Assembly (NCBI RefSeq): GCF_000737865.1
Contig: NZ_CP007287.1
Span: forward strand, 247,647-311,646
DNA: 64,000 bases
Reading direction: 5' to 3'
Source of the DNA: Bifidobacterium coryneforme
Lineage (GTDB): Bacteria; Actinomycetota; Actinomycetes; Actinomycetales; Bifidobacteriaceae
Shown here: positions 36,097 through 46,400 of the stretch, one piece after another
How positions within the stretch are numbered: the stretch's first letter is position 1
How the letters are laid out: each line of letters opens with the position of its first letter
Position numbers and translations under genes: made by a program
Notes under the pieces: generated by a model
Database searches by the model: none
What the model was told of the DNA's origin: nothing
Seen by the model: the letters and a program-made list of their open reading frames with translations, nothing else

Positions 36097-37500
36097 CTAT
36101 CGCGTTGGAGAAGAACTCTCTGCTTCGGAAGCTCCAACAATGGTATCGGCCGCGTTGTGAGGGGGCAAGGCATCCGCCGTCCTCTCGGGCGGGAAGAAGC
36201 ATATGCAGGTCAGGAGGGGCAGGATCGGGGTGAGATACCTGCCCTGGAATCCTTGTATCGCTTGGGCGTTCTTCATGACCGTCATATCGTTCCAGGTGAG
36301 ATAGGGGAAGAGATATGCCAGGAAGGCCACACAGAAGAAAGCGACCATAGAGACCCAGATGTACCGGTACCGGCGCACGGAGGCGGTCGGGGAACTCTGG
36401 TCAACCGGTGCAGGCCTGCTGGACATAAACAGGATGAGCCAGGCCGCCAGTACGAAGAGTGTCGGGACGAGGACGGCAGAACCGATTCTCATCAGGGTCT
36501 TCGGGAACTCCATGAGGTTCCAGGAAATGGTGAATATGACCTTCAGAGGGTGCCTGAACATGAAGTGGGTGTTGTCGGAGATACTGACGATTGCCGGTAC
36601 ATTCTGATAGATCGAACTCCACAGGCCGTAAATCGGGAGAGTGATGAGAGCGGACAATCCCGTGAATGTAGCCTTGCGTTTCGTCGTCAGCAGCGACCCC
36701 GGCAGGGCCCATACCAGGAGAGCCAATGCCACGTACACCGTCTTGAAGAGGAAGAGGCAGACGGTGAGCCCTATCAGGATACCCATCTGAACACGGGTTA
36801 CTGGTCTATCGCGGGTTGAAAGGGAGAAGAAGTAAGCGATGAAGCACGCGCAGACACTGATGAACATGGCATCCGACATAAGGCTGGTCGCCATGAATAT
36901 GGTCGGATACAGGGACCCCAGTACAGCCATGAGGTACTTGCCCCTGGGAATCATCACGATGGATAGGCCGAATAGGAACAGGTAGAAGATGAAATTCGCT
37001 ATTCTTCCGCATTGCCAGACGTTGTAGGGTCCGAGTCCGGTGTGCAGGCCAACCCAAACGCCTATCCCCTGGGGCAGATAGACCAGGGGGAAGTACTGGT
37101 TCGTTCGCGAGGGGAATGACTTGTCCGGGAGGGTTACCCGTGTTGATGGCAGATGGTCGGCAAGACGCTGATTCGCCATATGGGGGTCGGTGGCCATGGG
37201 GTCGCCGATGATGTCCATCACCAGGGCGTTGTGCATGGCCTTGTTATGCAGGTATCGGGAGTCTCCGGAAATATGCTGGCTCTTTACCGGGTTCCCGAAT
37301 TTGTCCGTACTGCGCTCAGGCAGGTTCAAGATCTGTCCGGTTGCCATGGCATATGAGGCGTTTGCGTGCATATCGCCATCCGGCAGAGTCAGGGCTCCGA
37401 CGTTGGTCAGGAAGACCGTGCCTTCGAGAATGGAGATGACAAGGAAGAGCAGTACTGCATAGGTGCTGTGACTGTTCAATCGTTTGGCTTGCAATTTCAC
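36097..37500 (-). CDS. DUF2142-family membrane protein, copy B
   Basis: A 467-aa polytopic protein paralogous to copy A. Matching blocks are LPDGDMHANASYAMATGQIL, NQYFPLVYLPQGIGVWVGLH, VMIPRGKYLMAVLGSLYPT and SLMSDAMFIS. The start is a GTG at 37500 with AAGGGGG six bases upstream. It is followed after 94 bases by copy A on the same strand, so the pair probably arose by tandem duplication and may act on different acceptors. Divergent from rmlB. Confidence 0.77.
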   Translation of the reverse strand: MKLQAKRLNSHSTYAVLLFLVISILEGTVFLTNVGALTLPDGDMHANASYAMATGQILNLPERSTDKFGNPVKSQHISGDSRYLHNKAMHNALVMDIIGDPMATDPHMANQRLADHLPSTRVTLPDKSFPSRTNQYFPLVYLPQGIGVWVGLHTGLGPYNVWQCGRIANFIFYLFLFGLSIVMIPRGKYLMAVLGSLYPTIFMATSLMSDAMFISVCACFIAYFFSLSTRDRPVTRVQMGILIGLTVCLFLFKTVYVALALLVWALPGSLLTTKRKATFTGLSALITLPIYGLWSSIYQNVPAIVSISDNTHFMFRHPLKVIFTISWNLMEFPKTLMRIGSAVLVPTLFVLAAWLILFMSSRPAPVDQSSPTASVRRYRYIWVSMVAFFCVAFLAYLFPYLTWNDMTVMKNAQAIQGFQGRYLTPILPLLTCICFFPPERTADALPPHNAADTIVGASEAESSSPTR

Positions 37501-37571
37501 GCAGGCCCCCTTTGCTTAGTGGTCATAGAGGCTCGTAGCTGAATACAACAGGGGTACATTAGCACACATAA

Positions 37572-38624
<1,053 letters not shown>

Positions 38625-38738
38625 CGAGGTCCGCTACCGGTCGGGGGTGGGGGTTGCCTTCTGCGTCGATCGGTGTGTGACTGATTCCTCTCTGAGGAGC
38701 GATTCCCGATTCCGCTAGAAAGTGACTGAGTAGTAACC

Positions 38739-40196
38739 ATGTCTTTCGATTTTGAAAAAGAGCTGAAAGTCAGCAAGACCAACATTCCCGGGCTCTTGGT
38801 CTTTGACCTGCCGGTGCACGGTGACAACCGAGGCTGGTTCAAGGAGAACTGGCAACGGGCCAAGATGACGGAACTCGGCCTGCCTGATTTCCACCCGGTG
38901 CAAAACAACATCAGCTTCAATGCCAGCCGTGGCGTTACCCGTGGTATCCATGCCGAGCCCTGGGACAAGTTCATTTCCATCGGGAGCGGTGAGATTTTCG
39001 GTGCCTGGGTTGACCTCCGCCCAGGCGAAGGATTCGGACAGGTGTTCACCACCCGGCTGGACCCCTCCAAGGCAATCTATGTGCCCAGGGGAGTGGGCAA
39101 CAGCTTCCAGGCTCTGGCCGACAACACGGTCTACACCTATCTGGTCAATGCCCACTGGTCCCTGGAGCAGAAGAAGACCTATACCTTCGTCAACCTCGCC
39201 GACCCCCAGCTTGGCATCGAGTGGCCCATACCGCTTGATCAGTGCGAACTGAGTGAAGCGGATACGAACCATCCCATGCTGGCCCAGGCCAAGCCTATGG
39301 CCCCGCGCCGGACCATGGTGACCGGTGCCAGCGGACAGCTTGGGCAGGCCATCCGCCAGTACGTGCAGGACCACGATCTCCAAGGGTTCGAATTCACGAA
39401 CATCGAGGACTTCGATTTCTCCGATCCTGAGGCCTACGACCAGTTCGACTGGAGTCTGTACGGGACCATCATCAATGCCGGTGCCTATACCGCGGTCGAT
39501 ATGGCCGAGACGGACCAGGGGCGGCAGGATGCATGGAAGTCCAACGCCGTGGGGCCGGCAATGCTGGCCAGGGTCGCGGAAGAACACAACATGACCTTGG
39601 TGCATGTCTCCAGTGATTACGTTTTCGATGGGCAGCAGAAGGAGCACGCTGAGTCCGAGCCCTTCGCACCCCTCGGAGTGTACGGTCAGACCAAGGCCGC
39701 CGGCGACATCGCGGTCTCGAATATACCCCGCCATTACATTCTCCGGTCCAGCTGGGTGATTGGTCAGGGGCATAATTTCGTCAAGACCATGATGGGGCTT
39801 TCCGACCGAGTGGCTGACCCGGATGACGGTCTCGACTCGGTTACCGTCGTGGACGACCAGGTTGGCAGGCTGACCTTCACCGAAGACATGGCCGCAGCCA
39901 TCTTCCACCTTCTGGATTCGCAGGCACCATACGGTACCTACAACCTGACCGGTTCGGGGTCCATCACCTCCTGGGCTGAGATTGCGAGTCGCGTCTTCGA
40001 GCAGACCAATGGCAACGGCGACAAGGTGAAACCGGTGTCGACCGAGGACTACTACGCGGGAGCCACCGGCCCTATTTCCCCGCGTCCGACCAACAGTGCC
40101 CTCTCCCTGGATAAAATCAGGGCCGTCGGCTTCCATCCCGGTGATTGGGAGGGTGCCCTGGAGGATTACGTCCAGTCCATCATCGACTCCCGCTGA
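38739..40196 (+). CDS. rmlCD: Fused dTDP-4-keto-rhamnose 3,5-epimerase and reductase
   Basis: A 485-aa bifunctional protein doing the last two steps of dTDP-L-rhamnose synthesis. Residues 1 to about 185 are an RmlC cupin with DNRGWFKENW, FNASRGVTRGIHAEP (catalytic His) and AIYVPRGVGNSFQAL. Residues about 192-485 are RmlD: VTGASGQLGQAI, INAGAYTAVDMAETD, HVSSDYVFDGQ, and YGQTKAAGD with Tyr and Lys. The linker is short and no frameshift is seen, so the fusion is real in this sequence. I recall the same fusion in other bifidobacteria. No clear ribosome site precedes the ATG at 38739. Confidence 0.93.
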   Translation: MSFDFEKELKVSKTNIPGLLVFDLPVHGDNRGWFKENWQRAKMTELGLPDFHPVQNNISFNASRGVTRGIHAEPWDKFISIGSGEIFGAWVDLRPGEGFGQVFTTRLDPSKAIYVPRGVGNSFQALADNTVYTYLVNAHWSLEQKKTYTFVNLADPQLGIEWPIPLDQCELSEADTNHPMLAQAKPMAPRRTMVTGASGQLGQAIRQYVQDHDLQGFEFTNIEDFDFSDPEAYDQFDWSLYGTIINAGAYTAVDMAETDQGRQDAWKSNAVGPAMLARVAEEHNMTLVHVSSDYVFDGQQKEHAESEPFAPLGVYGQTKAAGDIAVSNIPRHYILRSSWVIGQGHNFVKTMMGLSDRVADPDDGLDSVTVVDDQVGRLTFTEDMAAAIFHLLDSQAPYGTYNLTGSGSITSWAEIASRVFEQTNGNGDKVKPVSTEDYYAGATGPISPRPTNSALSLDKIRAVGFHPGDWEGALEDYVQSIIDSR

Positions 40197-40331
40197 GCGG
40201 CTCGCTTCCGGCCCGTCCGCTATGCGTGGGAACCGCAGAGATTTTGCCACTCATCGATTCCTGTTGGCGGTCGGCAGTAAGCTATCTTGAGTTTGACACG
40301 GATGTATGAATCATAAGAGAGGCGTCACGCG

Positions 40332-41231
40332 ATGAGAGGCATCATTCTTGCCGGCGGTTCGGGCACGCGTCTGTACCCGCTGACCACCGTCACTTCCAAG
40401 CAGCTGCTTCCGGTGTACGACAAGCCTATGATCTATTACCCCCTGAGCGTGCTCATGATGGCAGGTATCAATGAGATACTGATCATCTCAACGCCCATGG
40501 ATATCGGCAATTTCCAGCGCCTACTGGGTGATGGGAGCCGGTTTGGCATCAGTCTCTCCTACAAGATCCAGCCCAGCCCGGATGGTCTTGCCCAGGCATT
40601 CATCCTGGGCGAGGATTTCATCGGCGGCGAACCCTGCGCTTTGGTTCTGGGCGACAACATTTTCTACGGGAATGGTCTTGGTCGTACTCTGCGAAATGCG
40701 GCGGGCAGCCAGCACGGGGCAACGGTGTTCGGCTACTATGTGGACGATCCACAGAGGTACGGCGTGGTCGAGTTCGACAAAGACAACAAGGTCGTCAGCA
40801 TTGAGGAGAAGCCTGAGCATCCGGCCAGCAACTACGCGGTTACCGGACTGTACTTCTATGACGAGCGAGTCACTGAGTTTGCCAAGCAGGTCAAGCCTTC
40901 TGCACGTGGTGAATTGGAGATCACCGATCTGAATCGTCTCTACCTTCAAGACGAATCCCTGCGCGTTCAGACCCTGGGTCGTGGTTATGCCTGGCTGGAT
41001 ACAGGGACCATGGATTCCCTCTATGAGGCAGGGGAGTTCGTCAGAACCGTTCAGAGGGCCCAGGGTCTTCCCATCGCCGCTGTGGAAGAGGTAGCTTACG
41101 AGAATGGCTGGATCACCCGTGAAGAGCTGGTAGAAGCAGGTCAAAGGTATGGCAAGTCTCCATATGGTCAGCATCTGCTGGATGTTGCCAACAACAAGAT
41201 CATCTTCAAGAAGCATGTGGATCAAGCCTGA
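40332..41231 (+). CDS. rmlA: Glucose-1-phosphate thymidylyltransferase
   Basis: First enzyme of dTDP-L-rhamnose synthesis, making dTDP-glucose from dTTP and glucose 1-phosphate. At 299 aa it has normal length. The nucleotide motif is [13 protein letters not shown], followed by [45 protein letters not shown] and [20 protein letters not shown] lies nine bases before the ATG. The upstream 135-base spacer has a TTGACA-like element at 40293-40298, so rmlA may have its own promoter. Confidence 0.95.
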   Translation: MRGIILAGGSGTRLYPLTTVTSKQLLPVYDKPMIYYPLSVLMMAGINEILIISTPMDIGNFQRLLGDGSRFGISLSYKIQPSPDGLAQAFILGEDFIGGEPCALVLGDNIFYGNGLGRTLRNAAGSQHGATVFGYYVDDPQRYGVVEFDKDNKVVSIEEKPEHPASNYAVTGLYFYDERVTEFAKQVKPSARGELEITDLNRLYLQDESLRVQTLGRGYAWLDTGTMDSLYEAGEFVRTVQRAQGLPIAAVEEVAYENGWITREELVEAGQRYGKSPYGQHLLDVANNKIIFKKHVDQA

Positions 41232-41238
41232 CGATTCA

Positions 41239-41266
41239 GGAACCCGCACCTTCAAGTACGGGTTCC
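41239..41266 (+). terminator. Weak hairpin between rmlA and the ABC exporter
   Basis: GGAACCCG (41239-41246) pairs with CGGGTTCC (41259-41266) around a 12-base loop, with no T run. It could partly end the rmlA transcript or lower expression of the exporter genes. Confidence 0.45.
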
Positions 41267-41294
41267 ATTGTCGAGTGCGACCAAGGAGAGGAAA

Positions 41295-42122
41295 TTGAAG
41301 AGATTAGAGATTTTCAGCAAGAAGAACTGGCTTCTGCTCAAAGCCATGGTCTCCACGGATTTCAAACTGAGGTATAAGGAATCGGTCTTGGGGTACCTGT
41401 GGTCGGTTCTCAAGCCCCTTATGCTCTTTGCCATTATGTATGTCGTCTTCGTGCGCTTCATGCGGTTTGGAGCGGATGTTCCGCACTTCGCCGTGGCTCT
41501 CTTGCTTGGTATCATCCTGTGGAATCTTTTTAACGAAACAACAACTGGCGGTATGCTCTCGATTGTGGGGCATGGAGATCTTCTGCGGAAGATACACTTC
41601 TCCAAGTATGTGGTAGTCGTTGCGTCATCCATGAGCGCTCTGATCAACTTCGGGTTCAACTTCATCGTCGTGATTGTCTTTGCCCTGATCAACGGAGTCA
41701 AGCCGGCATGGTCGAATTTACTCATTCTGCCGATAGTCTTTGAGCTCTACTTGCTGGCCTTGGGTATTTCATTCTTCCTCAGTGCGCTCTATGTCGACCT
41801 GCGTGATCTGAACCCCATCTGGGAGGTCGTGACGCAAGCCGGCTTTTATGCTACGCCCATCATCTATCCAATCAGCATGATCTCTTCCAGGGCCGGTAAC
41901 AACGGACCTATTTTCGCCAAGCTGGACCTCATGCTTAACCCTATGGCCCAGATTGTGCAGGATGCTCGTCATGTGCTGATATCCCCCGCCAATCCGACCT
42001 TGTGGGGATGGACAAGCAACTTCTTCGTCGCCTGCTGGCCTGTTGTCTTCTCCCTGTTGATCTTCCTGCTGGGCTTGAAGTTCTTTACTGTCAAATCCAA
42101 GTACTTCGCGGAGCTGGTATAA
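41295..42122 (+). CDS. ABC-2 polysaccharide exporter permease (Wzm/TagG-like)
   Basis: A 275-aa membrane subunit with six spans. The family N-terminus is clear: LLLKAMVSTDFKLRYKESVLGYLWSVLKPLMLF. It also has GIILWNLFNETTTGGMLSI and LDLMLNPMAQIVQDAR. It should form the channel that moves a lipid-linked polysaccharide or teichoic-acid-like polymer out of the cell. The start is a TTG at 41295 with a perfect AAGGAG six bases upstream. Its stop codon abuts the ATG of the ATPase gene, so the two are translated together. Confidence 0.9.
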   Translation: MKRLEIFSKKNWLLLKAMVSTDFKLRYKESVLGYLWSVLKPLMLFAIMYVVFVRFMRFGADVPHFAVALLLGIILWNLFNETTTGGMLSIVGHGDLLRKIHFSKYVVVVASSMSALINFGFNFIVVIVFALINGVKPAWSNLLILPIVFELYLLALGISFFLSALYVDLRDLNPIWEVVTQAGFYATPIIYPISMISSRAGNNGPIFAKLDLMLNPMAQIVQDARHVLISPANPTLWGWTSNFFVACWPVVFSLLIFLLGLKFFTVKSKYFAELV

Positions 42123-43346
42123 ATGAAACTTTCCGATAAAACCGATAATCTGCCTGATGATGTGGCACTTAGGGTCTCCCATGTGTCAAAGGACTTCAAA
42201 CTGCCCTATGAGAAGACCAACAGCCTTAAGGGTTTCGTCTTCAACACCATCCGAAGGCAGAACGGATATACCATCCAGCATGTGCTCAAGGACATTTCCT
42301 TCGAGGTGAAGAAAGGTGATTTCTTTGGCATTGTGGGCAAGAATGGTTCCGGCAAGTCCACTCTTCTGAAGATCATCTCTCGTATATACTCTCCAAACAG
42401 TGGCAAGGTTCAGGTCAATGGGAAACTGGTGCCTTTCATCGAGCTGGGAGTGGGTTTCAATCCTGAGCTTACGGGTAGGGAGAACGTATATCTGAACGGT
42501 GCCATGCTCGGGTTCTCCAGGGAAGAGATCGACAATATGTATGACGATATTGTCGATTTCGCCGAGCTGGGCGACTTCATGGAACAGAAGCTGAAGAACT
42601 ATTCCAGTGGTATGCAGGTTCGGCTGGCCTTCTCAGTAGCCATCAAGTCCCAGGGTGACATTCTCGTCCTTGATGAGGTACTGGCAGTGGGAGACGAAGC
42701 TTTTCAGAAGAAGTGCCGGGATTATTTCTTCGAGGCCAAGAGAGAGAAGAAGACCATCATACTGGTCACTCATTCCATGGGTGATGTTCGACAGTTCTGC
42801 AACAAAGCCATGCTGATACAGGATGGTGTCATTGCCAAGTTCGGCGAACCGGACGAAGTCGCCAGTGCCTATTCCGACTACTTCGTAGAGAAGGAGCAGG
42901 AGGCCGTCCAGAAGGACAATGAGGCGGTCCGACTGGAGCAAGGCGATGGTGTTCGGATGGTCGACATACAGGTCGCAGCCGATGGGAAGAACACCCAGCT
43001 CCTCGACATCAACCAGAACTTCGACATCAGGATCGCCTTCGAATGCGAGCGGAACGTTCCACACGGCATCTTCGAGATCAATCTGGTAGACCAGCAGGGC
43101 AGGGTGGTTCTGGCTACCTCGAACCTGGTCAATTCAGACAAGGACACTTTTACCAAGGGTCGTCACGAGATCATATTTAAGATCGAGAATGTTCTGGCCT
43201 CTGGTGATTATGACGTTAACATCACTGCTGCCTCGGGAGATGACCTTCTGCTCAAGCAGTCGGCTGTGTACCACTTCCAGGTTCGCAAGGCTAAACTCTA
43301 CGATCAAAGTTTGACTCATCCGAAAGTCAGTGTGAAACTGACCTGA
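42123..43346 (+). CDS. Polysaccharide exporter ATPase (Wzt/TagH-like) with C-terminal domain
   Basis: A 407-aa ABC ATPase. Walker A is GKNGSGKST, the signature is YSSGMQVRLAFS, Walker B is ILVLDEVLAVGDE, and the switch His is in VTHSMGD. Residues about 265-407 form an extra beta-rich domain (DGVRMVDIQVAAD, ASGDYDVNITAASGDD) like the glycan-recognising tail of Wzt, which selects finished chains. It partners with the upstream permease, and together they should export the rhamnose-containing polymer. Confidence 0.9.
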   Translation: MKLSDKTDNLPDDVALRVSHVSKDFKLPYEKTNSLKGFVFNTIRRQNGYTIQHVLKDISFEVKKGDFFGIVGKNGSGKSTLLKIISRIYSPNSGKVQVNGKLVPFIELGVGFNPELTGRENVYLNGAMLGFSREEIDNMYDDIVDFAELGDFMEQKLKNYSSGMQVRLAFSVAIKSQGDILVLDEVLAVGDEAFQKKCRDYFFEAKREKKTIILVTHSMGDVRQFCNKAMLIQDGVIAKFGEPDEVASAYSDYFVEKEQEAVQKDNEAVRLEQGDGVRMVDIQVAADGKNTQLLDINQNFDIRIAFECERNVPHGIFEINLVDQQGRVVLATSNLVNSDKDTFTKGRHEIIFKIENVLASGDYDVNITAASGDDLLLKQSAVYHFQVRKAKLYDQSLTHPKVSVKLT

Positions 43347-43448
43347 TGATGGCATACAGACGCATAGTGGGTACGCATGTTTTTACCGCTGGGAGTTCAT
43401 TAGGATGTATCTGCTGTTTCGGGCCTGATTCCGCTCCGAGAAGGAGCG

Positions 43449-46400
43449 GTGACACATATTCAGAAGTCAGCCACACGTGGCCTTGTTGATGATAGTGCGA
43501 AGACGAGGAAGAAAAAAAGGATGATCGTTCATAGCGCCGTAAATTATGAGGTTGCCATCGAGGATCTGGTGAAGAACCCCATAGACGGCACCGTCACGGT
43601 ATCCGGCTGGGCTGTGGATACCTATCGTAAGACCGGAATACGCATTCGCCCCCAAGATGAGGATGTAACCGTTGAACGGCAGGACAGGAATGACATTGCC
43701 ACGGTCTTCGATCTGGATTCTTCCGCCCGGCCCGGTTTTACCGCTGCAACCCTTTCCAGCAAGGGATCATTCCAACTTCTTTTCATGATCAACGGTACTG
43801 AACGGCCGGTTCAGATCGATCTGAACCGTTTGGAACGTAAACTCAGCAATGACAGGAAGAAACAACGTTTGAGACAGATCAGTTACCGTCTTCTTCATGA
43901 TTCCTTCTCGTCTAACTTTAGGTCCTTGGTGAAGCGCGCCAAGAGGAAGATCACCAAGCGGCAGAAGTCCTATGACCAGTGGATACGGACTCATGAGGTT
44001 ACTAAGCCCGCGGATGCCATGCAGGTCATGGAGGGCTTCGCTGAAAAGCCATTGATCTCCATCGTGGTTCCCGTATACAACGTGGATGAGCAATGGCTGC
44101 GCAAGTGTGTGGAGTCCATGGATGCCCAGTGGTATCCGAACTGGGAACTATGCCTGGCCGATGACCACTCTCCTGATGAGTCGGTGAGAACCCTGCTGAA
44201 GGAGATCTCCGCCGGTGATCCCCGAATCCATGCCGTGTACAGGGATGAGAACGGTGGCATAGCCGCCGCAACGAACTCTGCGATAGAGCTGGCCAAGGGG
44301 CAGTACATCGGCTTCATGGACAATGATGATGAGCTGGCTCCCAGTGCACTCTATGAGGTGGTTTCGGCAATTAACTCCGATCCATCGATTGACTTCATCT
44401 ACACCGATGAGGACAAAATCACGGAAAAGGGGGTCAGATTCGATCCCTTCTTCAAGCCTGATTTCTCGCCCCATCTTCTGTTGGGCCACAACTACATCAC
44501 CCACTTCGTGACCGTCTCCAGGGCCCTGCTGCAGAAGGTGGGAGGTCTGGATTCCGCCTTCGACGGGAGTCAGGACTATGACTTCGTCCTGAGGGCGACG
44601 GAGCAGGCGCAGAAGGTCCATCACATTCCCCAGATCATGTATCACTGGAGGACCCTCTCCAGTTCAGTGGCCGGTGATCCCCGCAGCAAGATGTACGCCT
44701 ATGAGGCAGGCAAGGCTGCGCTTGAAGCCACCCTTAAGCGTCGGGGAACAGATGGCAGCGTCCGCATGCTCGATAACCTCGGCACCTACAAGATCGACTA
44801 CCATGGAGAAGCGCCCTCGGTGGCTGTTATTGCTTCCGGGTATACGGGTGAGAAGCTCCATGATCTTCAGCTCGGAACAGACTACCCTCGGGTGAGGTTT
44901 GTGTCTGCTGACAAGACCGGGATTGACGTAGCAGCGCGAGAATGCGATGAGGACCTTCTGGTCTTCCTGGATGGGAAGAACCCCAAGAGGGCGGACTGGC
45001 TGACTGAAATGGTCAACTATACTCGCGACGATCAGGTTGGGGTTGTCGGAGGCAAAATCCTGGATGACCGTGGACGAGTTGCGAATGTGGGCGTGACCCT
45101 GCGAGCGATGAAGACAGGCCAGCCTTTCGAGATGCGCGGAGACTGGGACCAGGGCATCGGATACTACTTCCGTGATCTCCTGCCTCGTGATATGTTCGCC
45201 GTCACGGAGGATTGCCTGCTTACTCGTCGCCGTGATTTTGAGCGGATAAAGGGGTTCGATCAGTCTCTTTCTTCCGGTCTTCAAGGCATTGACTACTGTG
45301 TCAGGTTGCAGGAGGAATGCGGTCTTACCACCCTCTGGCAACCATATTCCCTCTTCGTTGACGAGGCGAAAAACCCTGCGAAGATACCCCAGGAAGACCT
45401 GGATCGGTACTTGGCTTCCCACCAGGGCATGGTGGATCCCTTCGCTTCGGCCTTCTTCCCCTCCGAGAAACCGGACCATGCTCCTGTAGAGGCGTCCATT
45501 GATCAGGTCCTGGTCTCATCGGGCTCCTCCGTCATCACGGTGACGGGTTGGGCAGCCGACCTGGAGGGGCATGAAGCGGCTTCTGTCGGTATATCTCCCT
45601 GCGAGCATGCCCGCTTGAATGATGTGAAGCGGATTCTTCGGCCGGATGTCAACATGACCAAGGCCATGCCCATCGATTCCGAGCTTGGATTCAAGCTGCG
45701 GATCAGTCTGCCGGACGGACTGGCGGCTTTCCGTGCCGAGCATCCGTCCTTGGTTATTTCCGGGCCGTCCGGGCAGGTTTCCTTGACCCTGAAAGTGCCC
45801 CGTTCCCAAGCCATGTCCAGGTTCGGGCTACTTCTCAGAAAAGCTGCCGCCATCAGGCATCCCCGTAGCTTCGCCAGGCGTATTTTCGACCGATATCTGG
45901 TGCCACGTCGGCAGAAGGCGGCGTACAGGAAACTCATCGCGCGTACCGAGCAATATGACAAAGCGGCTGTCGAATCCAGGATTGATGGATTCGCATACAG
46001 GCCTATGATCTCCGTTCTGGTGCCTGTCTACAATGTTGAGCCGCAGTGGCTCCGAGCCTGTGTGGATTCCATCCGCAACCAGTTCTATCCCAACTGGGAG
46101 CTTTGCCTGGCCGATGATTGCTCCACGGATCCCCGTGTAGCTGAAGTCCTCAAGCAAATGAGCGCAGAGGATGACCGGATCAAGGTCGTATTCAGAAAGG
46201 AGAACGGGCACATATCGAGGGCGACCAATTCGGCTCTCGAGATCGCAACCGGTGAGTTCGTGGCTCTGGTTGACAACGATGATGAATTGCCTCCTCAGGC
46301 CTTCTTCGAAGTGGTCAAGCGGCTCAACGAGAAGCCTGAAACCGACTTGGTCTATAGCGATGAGGACAAGGAAGACGAGCAGGGTCACCGATTCGACCCG

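Noticed and set aside
38715..40250. A 511-codon minus-strand frame opposite rmlCD
   Set aside because: Shadow frame; the plus strand carries full RmlC and RmlD catalytic motifs.
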